Below are positions 23,443-35,190 of a DNA stretch of 64,000 nt, piece after piece (within the stretch, counting starts at the first letter, position 1; every line of letters starts with the position of its first letter). The DNA comes from Cryptomeria japonica. Lineage: Eukaryota > Streptophyta > Pinopsida > Cupressales > Cupressaceae. The notes beneath the pieces are model-generated. The model saw only the letters and a list, made by a program, of their open reading frames with translations. It was not told where the DNA came from and ran no database searches. The DNA lies in assembly GCF_030272615.1 (NCBI RefSeq), contig NC_081407.1, positions 269,237,870 through 269,301,869 of the forward strand, in the 5' to 3' direction. A program made the position numbers and the translations under genes.

Positions 23443-25140
23443 TCATATTCGACACTCTCTAATAACCAAGTCCACAACAACCTTAGCCCTTGAGACTAAC
23501 TCTACCTCCCACCTCTCATCCAACCTAGATGCCACTAGCCTACTAAATTTCACTATAAATGGGGAAATAAATGAATTTTTTGTCCTAGAATCAAATAATA
23601 TAGAAATATGACTATCACCTACCATACCTAGGGCCTCAATAACATTGGCCAAATGCTCAACTTGGCAGTTCTTGACCGCTGTAAATACCCTATGGAACTT
23701 GCTCACATCTCTAATTGTTGGCTCAGAACTAGCCCCATGTTGTTCGCATACAAGATGACTATGTGGACACTCCCTAGCCTAATGCACAATATCCCCACAC
23801 ACATAACATACCCCACAAGTTTGCACCTATATTGTTTAAGGCTTGTTAAACTACTATCCCTTAGTCTGAACGTAGAACCACTATGTCCCCCCCTAATGGA
23901 TTGATGTGAATGTGCTACAATAGTACTCTGTACTTGGGGATGCTAATTACGTCGAGGACCCTACAACTACCATGGCATATAGTGGCCATCGTGACAACTC
24001 TATTGAGGATTATGCCTTTTACTTTGTTGGTGATGATGTTGTTGCTGCTGAGGCCTAGGTGGTCTAGTGGAAGGCCTGAATCCTCAATTTGAATGAAGGG
24101 GAGGTCTACAAAATCCATGACTATGAGGGGCCTAGTTGCAGTTTTGAAATCATCCTTATGACTCCTTGAATCTCCTTTGCAATAAGGGCCTTCTCCACAC
24201 CAATCCAAAGGCTCTTTGGAGTTGTCATATATATGGGCCCTACTATGCCTGCATTTAGGACCCTAATAAAGTGGTTGATGAGCAACTTCTCATCCTTCAA
24301 ATAATCCATATCCAGTAGCAACTCAAAAAAGTTGGTCTCATACTGAGCCACAGTAAGTCCCCTTTGTTGTAAGTCATGAAACTCATGTATATAACATTTG
24401 CTAAAGTACTCGAACATGGAGTGATCTTTGAATCACTCTAGAAAAGTATTCTAGGTAAGTGTGTAGATGGTGAGCTCATGCTTGTGCTCCTATTGCCACC
24501 AAGTAGAAGCCAAACCTCTCAAAAACTGTATCACAAATTTTTCTTTTAGGTTTCTATCATAAGCTTGTAACTCAAAGCACTTATCAAGGCTGAGAAGCCA
24601 AGACTCAATGTCTACTCCATCCATAGATCCTTCAAATGAATGTGGCTGCAAGCATAGAAGCTCATGAATCTAGTCTCCTGCATGTCAGGATTCCCTAGTC
24701 ACAACTTAAAGCTCTAGCTCACAAGGTAGCACCTCTACGTGGACCGAATCTATCTCTCTGTCTATGTGTTTCTCCACATGACTTAGAGGGGGACTCTAAC
24801 TACACTCCCTAAACTTTGATCCATGTGCCTTTGAGTGGTGTTACTCCTGTTGATTACCTATTGGTGGTAGCCTGTTGTGAACCATCCCAATCAAGTCCTG
24901 AAGAGCATGGAGGATGTCAAAATTCTAGTTCTATGGTGGTTCCTAATGTTGTTTTGAAAATTTGTGAGGCCTAGTGGGAGAGGTCTCAACTTGCTCCCTA
25001 TTTTCTCGTTGTTTATGACCACATCCATGCAAGAGACCACCTCTGTGTGCAAGACCACACCCTTGTATGTAACCACATCCTCATGTGGGTCGACGTCCTG
25101 CACTAGTAGACCATTTGTTGGGTGGATTCCTACATTGAAG
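23443..25140 (-). pseudogene. G3 gag-protease, broken
   Basis: The gag region (about 24700-24100) reads FEGSMDGVDIESWLLSLDKC, LRGLASTWWQ and GLTVAQYETNFFELL, all typical of plant gypsy gag. A CCHC knuckle CYVCGDIVH-x-AREC lies near 23770-23815 with an in-frame stop inside it. The protease region (23706-23443) has 'HISILFDSRTKNSFISP', where DS-R replaces the active D-S-G. There are many stops and frame changes; it is not functional. Confidence 0.7.
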
Positions 25141-25194
25141 GTTAATTAAGTTTTATCATGATTGTTCTTAAGCCCAAAGCTTCTAGTGTTGATC

Positions 25195-25210
25195 TTGACT
25201 TTGATATCAA
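25195..25210 (-). promoter_or_regulatory. G3 primer-binding site (eroded)
   Basis: On the minus strand TTTTGATATCAAAG lies next to the LTR end ATTACA. It looks like TGGTATCAGAG with several G-to-A changes. Confidence 0.5.
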
Positions 25211-25589
25211 AATGTAATGCCTAAATTTGACTCTAAGGCAAAACTTCACTAAAACACCATTTTTTTAAAAAGAAGACTTAAATATGATAATATTAACATG
25301 ATTATTGTTGTAAACAATAGTTTTAATATTTCATTTAACCTATACATGTTGAAATAATTAAGGCCATTAACATTAAAAAATTAACAATCCTTTGAAACAA
25401 GTTCCATTAATATCGTTAGTATTATCATGTTACTATCATTGTTTTGTAACATATGTGGTTAAACCCTAAAACCATTATTATTAATATTAATTAACTTATT
25501 TTAATATTAATATTAATTATTAACAATAGCATTAATGGTAAGTTCAATGCACCATAACACTAATATTATTATCACCTAATTACCTAGCT

Positions 25590-25989
25590 AAAGTTGTTGT
25601 TGCCTACCATAGTTTGAGCTTGGCCTCTCAATTGAATTACAAAAACGTTTGGTTCAAAGGGAATTCTAATAATATTATCCATTTTTTTAAGGGGTCTCAA
25701 TATCCTTCTTGGACTATCCAAATTTGGATAAGGGATGCTATCGAAATTATTAATCCATTTGATAGTTGTACCATCTCTCATGCTTATAAGGAGGCCAATT
25801 GTGTTGTTGATTATTTTGCTAACATGGGGGTCAAAAGCAATGCTAAAAACTCATGGATCAAGGAGGATATGTTCCCATCGAACGTCTTGGATTTGATGGT
25901 GTATAAAATACTACATACTCGTGTAGGAGCATTGATTAATTGTCATGGTGAAATGTTTGCATCATGCTTTTTGCACCATGTTGCCTAGT
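25590..25989 (+). pseudogene. LINE E ORF2 C-terminus: RNase H fragment
   Basis: An open stretch to the stop at 25987 shows LASQLNYKNVWFKGNSNNII, then SHAYKEANCVVDYFANMG, the third and fourth active-site regions of LINE RNase H. The usual D in 'EGDSNNII' is N here (KGNSNNII). The frame downstream to the stop is intact and gives the natural C-terminus of ORF2. Confidence 0.75.
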
Positions 25990-26199
25990 TCCCATGCTTT
26001 TTTGGGTATTTCTCTTACTTGTTGGGACCTATATTTTTTATTTTTCCCATGTCTTTGGTTGCTGGTGTATGGTTCAGAGACTCTAAAATGGAGAGTTATA
26101 GGAACCGATTAGAGAGAATCGACTGTGAAGGGTTGAAGAAGAACACTACTATCTAGTGGATTTTACAGAATCGAGATGTTACCTCCTACCTAGAAAGGC

Positions 26200-27560
26200 T
26201 TCATGGTATGATCATGAATTGTCAAAATTCTTTTTTAAGGGTTGAAAAGATAATTATGTCTCAATGTATGGCAAAAGGTCGATCTCACAAAAGATCTCAT
26301 TTATGAGATTACATGCATTTTGATGGACGAGAGGAAATTCTTCAAAGACAAAAAGACAATAGAAGAAGTAGTGCAAAAATTTCCCAGGGTTAAAAAAGGG
26401 AAGCGTCTGGTTAGGAAGCCAAAGAGTGGTTTTGAGAAGGGCTCCATCAAACCCCTATGGTGTTGTTCTCAAGGTACTCATGCAATATTTATCCCTTGAT
26501 GGTCATTTTACCAATATTTTTGGGCATCATTTTGTGTTGTTAAATCATTTTAGATAGAAGGATAGGATTTATTTTCCCTTCTACCTCTTATCCTCCTTGA
26601 AAAAGGGCATTAGGGATTTTAAAAAGAATCCTAAAAACCCTATTCTACATGAGGTCCTCACTATGCTCATTGTGGAGCATATCAAATCTGTGCTTGCCCC
26701 TTCTAGGATTTGGCTTGACCCTTCTGAGGAATTGACCCACCCCAAAGGTCGAGGATTCAAAATCTGTTGTTTCAAAGGATGAGAGGTGTGATATTAAAGA
26801 GGACTTTGAGCCTAGGGTGGGAAACAAAAGGGGGAAGAATATTTCTAGTAAAATTCAGAAGAGAGGCAAAAAGAAGAAGGCCTCCCCTCTTTCCCTTGAA
26901 GAAAAGATTGATCACCATTCTTCTTTGTCGGTCAATTCTGAGGAGACTCCTTTGGATAGAGGCGGTATATTTTCCATTTCACATCACTTGGAAGCCAATC
27001 CCCACCTTAATTTGGATATGGAAAATCATGATGATGTTCTTGATATCGCTAGGAATGCAATGGTGGATACCTTCACGAGGCACATGGTATTTTCATGAGA
27101 TTAGTCAAATGAGCATTAAGATCAGGTCTATTTAATCAAAGATAGATGAGGGTTTGATGCATGGTGACTCATGCGTTAATAAAGAAGGTAGGAATGTGGT
27201 TACATCTCTCCAAAAGGCTATGAATGATGTGGAAAATTTGAATCTGATTATGAAGGATTTGCTGTGGTGCTAGAAACCAAAATGGAGAATATCAATGCCA
27301 ATCTGGTTAAATTAGTGAATTTTAGCCACAATGTGATTAAAGGGTGTACAAACAATATGAGAATATTGGTCAAAAAAATTGAAAGGCTACAACAAGGTCA
27401 TCCTTAGTTCATCGATTTGGAGGATAAAAACAATTAGACTGGTGTTGAAGGGCCTTGTACTCGCACCAAGGGTCATCTCAAGAAGGCTACTGATTAGTTG
27501 TTGAAGGATCTACAAGATATCAAGAAACTTGCTCAGGAGGCCTCCTAGTGTGAGGCTGAG
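26200..27560 (+). pseudogene. LINE E third ORF, broken
   Basis: About 200 bp after the ORF2 stop, a broken plus-strand frame aligns with LINE A and B downstream ORFs. It has LDGHFTNIFGHHFVLLNHFR, then after a stop FYLLSSLKKGIRD and ILHEVLTMLIVEHIKS (about 26495-26700). A Lys/Arg-rich linker with 'RGKKKKAS' follows (26817-27000), then a coiled-coil-like tail with 'METKMENINANLVKL' and 'VKKIERLQ' (about 27250-27400). Stops and frameshifts break it. Function unknown. Confidence 0.6.
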
Positions 27561-28383
27561 GTGGTTGAGGCCTTAAAGAACATCAATTTACTTTTCTTCT
27601 TTTGTCTTTTTTGGTTTTGATTTGGTGCTTTCCTTCTATTTGTTCTCTATTTTTGATCTTTTGGTTGCCTATCATTATTTTGTTGAAGGCAACATTTTGC
27701 ATATACGGTTTTAGATCCCTTTAAAACTTATTTGACTCTTTAATAAAAATTATTAACATTATTATCATGACATTAATGCAATAACATTTACATCCAACCT
27801 AACCTAATTATAATATTAGGGCTAAATAAATAATTCAACAATATTAATACATTAACATGAGAGGTTAATCCCATTGTAATTTCCTCTATTTCATTAACGT
27901 TACTATTATCATCGTGGTGGTGTATTGATTTGGGTGTAGGAATACTATCAATTGCCATTAATAGCATTAGGGTTATTATTTCCCCAAAACCAACCATATA
28001 CTTTTGAAATCTTATTATTAGCAGTATTGATGTTGCTAATATTAGCGTGTCCATATCTAGGCCAATAATATTAATGGATGTCAATAGTGTTAACATCACC
28101 GTTTAGTTTATTGCAAAAATACCATTGGTAAAACTGACGTCTTTACTAATCACTTTTAAATTTAAATTTGACCTAACTCTATTCCATGCTGCATTGGTAA
28201 AAACGTAGCATCTGCTATGATCTGAAACCCTAGAGCTTGATTGTACACTTCTTCATGGGTTATATTCGTCCATCCTTCCATTGCCAAGATCAACGAATAG
28301 GAACACTTGCGAAGCAACCCCAATCTCCTTACTTTCAGCGTAATGAAAAAGCCAACCCTAGAATTCCAAAATAAAGTGACACA

Positions 28384-30381
28384 TTTAGATATGGCGTGCA
28401 GTGATTAAACTTAATATTTTAATTCAAACTAACCCTAAACCATTAATTTTGTCATGAGATTTTATTCGTTCATTAGGCAACTACATCAATGACAAGAATA
28501 AGAAGATGTCCATATCTAAGAGAGACCAAAATAACTATTCCATTTTAAAAATACTGAGGATAGGAAGTGGCTAGGGTTTAGGGTTTACTATGAAATAAGG
28601 AGGAAGAGCAATCATACACATTAAGCTTTGATTTCTAAGCTTAAAAGTGCTAAACATTTAGAGTTGATCATAAACTTAATATATTGTTTAATATATATGA
28701 TTTAAGACACGCGAGTCAACTGAACCATGGCCAGAGAAATAGAGAACATCAAGAGATTGCATGAAGACCAGTGTAGGTTGAGGGGTCTATCCACAAAGAG
28801 GAAGATGGATATCCAATCATAATACAATACAAATAACAATAAATTAAGATGATATAATAATAATAATGTAATATTAATTAAAATATAATAATAATATTAA
28901 AATATAATATATTAATATCATAATAAAAATAATAATATTAGAATTAAATAATAATAATAATGAGCGGCAGCCTTGAAACTCTTGGTTCATATGGATTCAT
29001 CCATTTTAAAATTTTTTTGTTATGTCTGTTATAATGATTGGTCGGGTAGGTTTTGGTCTGCATGGTGTGGAATATGCTTTCGAATGTTTCTCTTTTTGAC
29101 AAATGTGGAAGTTTTTTGGAAAGATTGACATTTTGACTTTTAGACACTATATATCTCATTTTGAATATTAATAAAATACAACATTATTACCAAATAATAA
29201 TAATAATAAAATAAATAATATTTTTAAGGATGGCATAATAATAATTTCAAAATATAATATATAATTCTTATATATGTATTATAATATTAATAAATTATAT
29301 TATATTAATTTATTATTATTATCTTATATTAATAATAATATCAATCAATCAATTTTCTATGCATTTACCTCACTTCTCTCTATTTATATTCATCTCTAAG
29401 ACTATTATATAATTTGATTATTACATAATTTTCACCCTATAATATCTACACTATTATTTTTAATTTCATTATATTTATTTATTTATAAATTTGTTCACCA
29501 CTTAATTAAAATATTAATTTAGTTCAAAAGAATAATTTTTATCATCTATAACATATTATTGTAATACTACCTAATAGAAATGATTAAAAAGAAAAAAACA
29601 ACTTGATGACAATGTTCAAGATAAATGAATATGATTGGATTGGGATCCAAGCTTCAAAGATTGATTGAGGCTCTACACAAATCAAGACCTTAAAAAAAAA
29701 AATGAAAAAATGATTGAAATTGACCTAATCAAGAATTGTCTATTAGGATATTAATTGTTTTCATTGTTAAATATCCTCTTATCAATTTTATTTTTTCTAA
29801 ACTATTAATCATTGCAAAGTTCTTTATTCTATAATGTAATTGAAAAATTACCATTAAAATAATTAGTGTCATTAATCTTGTTATTGTATTATAAAAAATG
29901 TGTTTCTATTAACTTTATTTTCGTAGTGGATCTCCAATTAAATTATATTTTTAGTTTCTTATGGGTGTATTCCTTGAATCTCCTATGCAAGTGCTAGTTG
30001 AAATATTAATTAAAATTAGAGTTTCCTATGAATGTATTCCTTCAACCTCATATACATGCAATATACATGCAAGTGCTAGTTGAAATCTTAATTTAAATTA
30101 GAGTACCTACATAATAAACAAAAAATACAGCAAAAAGTAGAATGAAATCAGATTTTTTTTAAATGAATTAACTTAAAATTTCCCATGCACTCAATCAAAT
30201 ATTTTTAATTCTAAATTATAACTCTACACACAATTTTCAACTGAACTTTACTCGATTTACAAAAATTAATTAAATTTTTAATCAAAGAACAAATAGAATG
30301 CAGCTATTTTTATAGAGATGAAAAAATATAAAAAGCGTTGCTCTGTTTTTCCAATAATTGTCATAATTAAAAATTTGAGAG
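28384..30381. other. AT-rich intergenic DNA with AAT microsatellites
   Basis: No gene is visible. AAT/ATT-rich microsatellite tracts lie at about 28845-28965 and 29170-29345. A telo-box-like AGGGTTTAGGGTTTA occurs near 28572. The last 200 bp form the upstream region of the F-box gene; no clear TATA box stands out. Confidence 0.5.
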
Positions 30382-30382
30382 G

Positions 30383-30904
30383 TTGTTGTTGAATATTTTG
30401 GTGCAGATTGGAATCTCGATTATGGATGCATTTCGGATGTGTAGGAAACGAAGCAGAGATGGAGAGTTTTGTAGAACCTGTAAAAATCCTGGCTGTGAAA
30501 ATCGAGCAGGAATAAGCGATGTTAGGGTTATCAAACGTCATTGTGGCGACCAGAGTTCGAATCTCGGGGAGTCAACAGAAGGTTTTGAGCAGTGTCTTGT
30601 AAGATTGCCGAATGATCTCCAGTTGAAGATCTTGGAATATATAAGTGCAGTTGATATTGCAATGGTGGGTTGTGTGTGTAAAGAGCTTCGAATTAGGGCT
30701 GCAGATGAGGAGTTATGGAAGAAACATAGTAAGGATAAATTTGGAGTTGTTGGTGAAAGTTGGGAAAGGAAATACGGCAAGTGGAAAGATATTTATGTAA
30801 CTTTAGGATTGATAGAAAGGATAAGCTCTACTTTCTTCAGGATAGATTTAGAACAGAAGAATATGTTCAAGGGAAGCCCACCCTATTCATGGAGGTTTCC
30901 TTAA
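30383..30904 (+). CDS. F-box protein, short, possible frameshifted C-terminus
   Basis: The only host-like coding sequence. The frame opens at 30383, but ATG at 30422 (MDAFRMCRKRSRD...) is the likelier start, because the sequence before it (TTTTGGTGCAG) could also be an intron end. An N-terminal basic, Cys-containing segment (FCRTCKNPGC) is followed by an F-box (about residues 71-115: LPNDLQLKILEYISAVDIAMV, C-VCKELR, ELWKKH) and a Trp-containing tail (ESWERKYGKWKDIY). F-box proteins bind SKP1 and recruit substrates to SCF ubiquitin ligases; the substrate here is unknown. Against the partial copy at 35622-35776, this copy has lost about 20 bp and gained one base near 30872-30880, so its last ~12 residues are probably out of frame. 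Confidence 0.6.
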   Translation: MLLNILVQIGISIMDAFRMCRKRSRDGEFCRTCKNPGCENRAGISDVRVIKRHCGDQSSNLGESTEGFEQCLVRLPNDLQLKILEYISAVDIAMVGCVCKELRIRAADEELWKKHSKDKFGVVGESWERKYGKWKDIYVTLGLIERISSTFFRIDLEQKNMFKGSPPYSWRFP

Positions 30905-32130
30905 CTCCTATGCTTTTAGAACCAGTTTTTAATTTGGACGTTTGCTTTTATTTTTCCTTTTCTCTAATGTCAAAACTCTTTTTAAGTTTTAGAAAAATAA
31001 ATCTTTGTACTGATAATTATGTATCTTTACAATTAATCAGAGAAGTAAAATTTTTTTTAAAAAATTAAAAAAAATTGGAGGAGTAAATTTATTTTTAATT
31101 TGTGTTTTTAAAATAAGAGAAGTTTTTTTTTAAATGATGATTGAAACATAATAATAACAGAATATGTATATAATTAGTTTTAAATTTATTTTTACATGTT
31201 GAAAAATATAATCATAATTTTTTCTTATTTGATTTATTTATGAGTTATTTCTTATCATAATGATAAAAATTAGATTTATAGATGTTTTTGTAAATTGTAT
31301 GTAAAGTATTTTGATGAAATAAATATTAACATATCAAATTATCATATAAATATGTAAATCATTGCTTTTAAAGTGTTTGTTTCGATATTTTATTATATTA
31401 TCAATTCCTAAGGAAAATACTATTGCATCCATCCAATTCTGTTTTTTAAATAATTTAGCTAATCAATTCATAGTATTAAAAATTTAAACAAATAATGCTA
31501 TAGTTTGTAATGAAATTTATTATTTTATAATTTAAAAAAATTCATTTATCTCTTATTCTATTGATTTATGTAATGTGAAAAATAAATTAACTTGACAACA
31601 TTAATCAAAATAAATGAAAAAAAATCACAAATTTTCAACATTTTGTTGCACAAAAAATATCAATCTACCTTTATGTTCACATGGGAAAATTAATGTGTTG
31701 AAATAGACCTATTCAACATGAATGACATATTAGCTTAACTAATTTTTATACAATATTTGTTGCAGTTTTTAAAACTATTTCCTCCACAATTTTCTAGTTT
31801 GATAGTTATAATGGAAATTTTAATGGTCAATCTTTAGAAATGGGTATAAAAATTAATGTTAATATATTTAGTAATGTTGCCTTCAAAATTTATAGATCAT
31901 TTTTATTTATTTATATATTCATATAATCATATAAAGTTCTATATTTTATTTGAACTTGTGTGCTATTTGATATTTATAAACATGAAAAATAATCAAGATT
32001 GTTTCTGAAATTTGATTGTCATAAGGCTAAAAGATATATCATGAGAATTTTTGGCTTCCATTATGATAGTGAATATGGAGATATTAGTACAATAGTATAG
32101 TCTCATATGTAGTGCCTCTTTATACACAAA
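30764..32130 (+). repeat. First copy of F-box 3' segmental duplication
   Basis: From the F-box exon (30764) to about 32130 the sequence matches 35622-36375, then 41640-42060 after removing the G2 insertion. Shared landmarks are 'aggataagctctactttctt', 'tagatttatagatgtttttg' and 'tttctagtttgata'. This copy has about 200 bp (30900-31095) absent from the second. Confidence 0.75.
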
Positions 32131-32280
32131 AGTTATATACTAGCAATTGCACCTTGGTGTGCAATGGGTATGCTGAAGTAGTGTGGAATGTCAATTAGGA
32201 ATCCAAATATAAATTAAATAAAATCTTTGAATTGAGAGGAGAATCATGCTTGATTACCAACAAGTTCATATTATGTTTGC
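32131..32280. other. Short unassigned flank
   Basis: Joins the duplicated segment to the GA-rich tract. I see nothing to annotate. Confidence 0.4.
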
Positions 32281-32877
32281 AATAGGGAGATAGGGAAAGA
32301 GAGGCGTAGAGAGATAAATATGGATAAATATAAAGAGATAGAGAAAAGATAGTGCTAGAGAACAAGAGGGATATTGAGAGAAAGAGATGAAGAGATAAAG
32401 AGAGGAGAGAGGGATAGATAGAGATGGAAGAGATAAATATCTAGAGAGAGAGATGGAGATAATGAAGTAAGATAGAGGGAGAGATGGAAGAATAAATACA
32501 TAGGCATATAGATAGAATATGAGAGAAAGAGGGAGAGAGAGATATATGTGAAGAGGAAGAGAGAGAGACAAAGATATAAGGGAAGAGAAAGGGATATAGA
32601 GGTAGAGATAGAGATATGTGTAGAAGATAGGGAGGGAGAGATGTAGAGAGATAGGGGGATAACATGAGAGAGATAGGTAGAGGAGGGGGAGAGAGAAGAG
32701 GGGGATAGAGAGAGATAGGTAGAGGAGGAAGAGAAGTTATGGGGAGAGGGAGAGAGATATAGGTATAAGAGGTACATGAGAGAGGGAAGGAGATAGGTAA
32801 AGAGGTAGGGAGAGAGATAGATGGAGAGAGAGGAGAAACATACATAGAGATCTATAGATCTAGGAAATAGGGATAGG

Positions 32878-32948
<71 letters not shown>

Positions 32949-33212
32949 ATTGAGAAAGAGAGATAATACAAAATGGATAGATAGACAAGGGGAGGAAGGC
33001 TGAGAGAAAGGGGCAAAACATAAAGAGGAAGAGAGATAGAGAGAGGAGAGAGAGAATTTAATAGATAGAGAGGGAGAGAGATAAGTGGAATAAGAGATTG
33101 GTGTGGAAAGAGACATAGAAAGAAAGAGAGAGAAATATAGATCTTCTTTTCTAAATAAATGATTGAGAAAGGAGAAGAAGAAAGCAAAATAATAAAAATA
33201 TAATTGTCACCC

Positions 33213-33272
<60 letters not shown>

Positions 33273-33369
33273 GTGGATATAGAGATTTTTGTGGAGAGAG
33301 ACAAAATAAAAGAGAGAGAGAAATGTACAACTTTTCTAAATCAATGATTGAGAATTGAGAAGACAAATA
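32281..33369. repeat. GA-rich polypurine tract with (GA)n and (TA)n microsatellites
   Basis: About 1.1 kb of nearly pure purine on the + strand. It includes an uninterrupted (GA)n run of about 64 bp at 32882-32945, then (AT)n at 33215-33246 running into (AG)n at 33247-33272. A ~190-bp unit ending 'ttctaaat.aatgattgaga' is repeated (about 33110-33170 and 33300-33360). Long Ser/Leu-rich minus-strand frames are products of base composition, not genes. Confidence 0.85.
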
Positions 33370-33599
33370 AAATGTGTAGACACATAAATCTGTCCACTTA
33401 ATTAAATGAATACTTAGTATTTATTTGATTATTTAACCATTGATCAATAATTAATTAAATTAATATTTAATTAATTCATCTTAACCCTCTTCTCCTATTA
33501 ATTAAATAAATTATTCAATTTATTTGATTTAATTCACTTAACCAAATTCAGACCATTAATTAAATAAATAAATCATATTTTTTTAATTAAATCTTCTGT

Positions 33600-34110
33600 C
33601 ACATTTAAATAAATTAATATTTATTTAAATCCCCCAAAATCCCATCTCTCACATTTAAATAAATTAACATTTATTTAAATCACCTTTATCCTCCACCCAC
33701 TTGCAGTTTCCTACAAATGCAAGTTGCACAACTATTTTAAATAAATAAATTATTTATTTAAAATCCTATTTATCCTCACCCACTTGAAACCTTTAATGGT
33801 TTCCCTTAAAGTCTTCAAACTTAATGGCTTCCTTCTAGAGTCTTCTCAAACCTTTAATGGTTTCCCTTAAAGTCTTCAAACTCAATGGCTTCCTTCTAGA
33901 GTCTTCTTAAGCCTTTAATGGTTTCCCTTAAAGTCTTCAAACTTAATGCTTCTTTCTAGAGTCTCTTAAGCCTTTAAAGGTTTCCCTTAAAGTCTTCAAG
34001 CATCTAATGCTTTATCTTCTTTTTTCTCATGTAAATAAATTAAGATTTATTTAAATAAAATCCAAAATTCACATTCACATTTAAATAAATTAATATTTAT
34101 TTAAATATCT
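33600..34110. repeat. Recurrent AT palindrome ATTTAAATAAATTAATATTTATTTAAAT
   Basis: Near-perfect palindromes of about 28 bp occur at about 33603, 33653, 33737 (variant), 34024 and 34078 within the solo LTR. Each could extrude as a hairpin. Confidence 0.7.
33788..34015 (+). repeat. ~62-bp tandem repeat, about 3.6 units, inside solo LTR
   Basis: Units run 'cctttaatggtttcccttaa', then 'agtcttcaaacttaatggct', then 'tccttctagagtcttct', with small changes and shorter final units. Candidate LTR regulatory repeats; function not shown. Confidence 0.85.
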
Positions 34111-35190
34111 ATCCAAATGCAAATTACACCATTTAATTGAAATAAATGATTTTACTTCAATTGAAAATCGCAAAGTTCCTCCCACTTGCATTCTCCTACA
34201 AAATCCACTTGCATGCATAAATCCCTTCTAGATTCTTCTAACTCTTCTAAGTAGCCTAATCATATCCTAATCATTGTCACATTCCTAAAGAAAAGGAAGT
34301 CACTTCTCAAAAGCCTCCAAAGTTTTCAATAACCATTAAAGGATTTATGTCTTCAAATGATTAACCTCTAAAGTCTTCCAAACCATTAAAGGCTCTTACA
34401 TAACCATTTATGGTTAACTCACCTTTTACCTTTGGTTAGAGACTTTCTTCTAACTTAACCATCCTTTTGACTCATGAGTCTCTTCAAAGAATTTATTTCT
34501 TTGACTAAGGTAACCATTTAACCCTTTCACATTCATTTATCCCTTGGATAAAAGGAATATCTATTAACCTAATCCTAACCCAACCCCCTAGGGTAATCAT
34601 CATGTCCCCTCAAGCATTTAATACTCCTTATCCCTCCTCTCAATCCTCCTCATGGTGACACATCAACATGGGATTGAGTTGAAAGTCTCACATGGATTGA
34701 ATATCTTTCAATCCTAACCCTTGTTAAGATTGCTTAATCGTAACCCTTCATTTCCCCATTTCTTCTATAAATAGGACCCTTATCCTCAAGAAAAAGAGGG
34801 AAGCATTAGAGTATTGTTACTATACTAGTATTAGCATAGAGCTTTTTCATAGCATCACTATCCACACTTGCATAGCATTTGTTTATCATATCCAACCATC
34901 TTGAATCTCCATATGACATCCATGGCTAGTGCTAAAAGCTGAGAGCTACACTCATTTAGGACTTAGAGAGGGGAGAAACAAGGGGGAAGGATCAAAAGGC
35001 ATCATGGAAGCATCTTAGGGATGCTCTTCTCCTTTCTTTTGTTTTGTTAAACTTATTTCATGCTTTTTGAAATCTCTTTTGATATGTTTGGAATGGTTTT
35101 TAGTTCTTTGTTTTGGTTTTATGGTTGAAACTAACTTATTAACATTGAACTTTGTTGTTGCCTTGTCCCCATTTCCATAACATCAAAATG

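Larger units (their letters stand above)
25575..27757 (+). mobile_element. LINE E: 5'-truncated L1-type element with extra 3' ORF
   Basis: A plus-strand non-LTR insertion in the G3 LTR, bracketed by the perfect 10-bp direct repeat ATTATTATCA at 25565-25574 and 27758-27767. It is truncated at the 5' end inside RNase H and ends with GGTTTTAGATCCCTTTAAAAC and an A-rich TTTAATAAAAATT tail. The extra coding region between RNase H and the 3' end therefore lies inside the reverse-transcribed unit. Same family as LINEs A and B. Confidence 0.8.
23443..28383 (-). mobile_element. G3: gypsy (chromovirus-like) remnant, 5' LTR plus gag-protease
   Basis: Minus-strand remnant. The 5' LTR spans 25211-28383 once the inserted LINE E is removed (about 1 kb of LTR, TGTCACTT...GCATTACA on the minus strand). 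A primer site of initiator-Met type, now TTGATATCAAAG, follows, then gag and retropepsin remnants down to 23443. No RT, integrase or second LTR is recognisable, so the 3' part was deleted or is too decayed. Confidence 0.65.
25211..28383 (-). repeat. G3 5' LTR, interrupted by LINE E
   Basis: TGTAATGC...AAAGTGACA on the + strand. The two flanks of LINE E (25211-25574 and 27768-28383) are alike in composition, with repeated 'attaatatt' and 'accattatta' phrases. Together they make an LTR of about 1 kb. Confidence 0.55.
33375..35185 (+). mobile_element. Solo LTR (1.8 kb), target duplication AAATG
   Basis: TGTAGACACATAAATC...CCATAACATCA, flanked by AAATG at 33370-33374 and 35186-35190. A TATA box CTATAAATAG at 34765-34774 puts the promoter on the + strand. 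No internal region is adjacent, as expected after LTR-LTR recombination. It splits a GA-rich tract. Inside are a ~62-bp tandem repeat and five AT palindromes. Confidence 0.85.

Noticed and set aside
32266-33366. Long Ser/Leu/Tyr-rich minus-strand frames up to about 250 codons
   Set aside because: They translate GA-rich and TA microsatellites; composition alone keeps them open. No domain is visible and overlapping frames look equally good.
33788-34015. CRISPR-like array of regularly spaced repeats
   Set aside because: Units are direct tandem repeats without unique spacers, inside a plant LTR.
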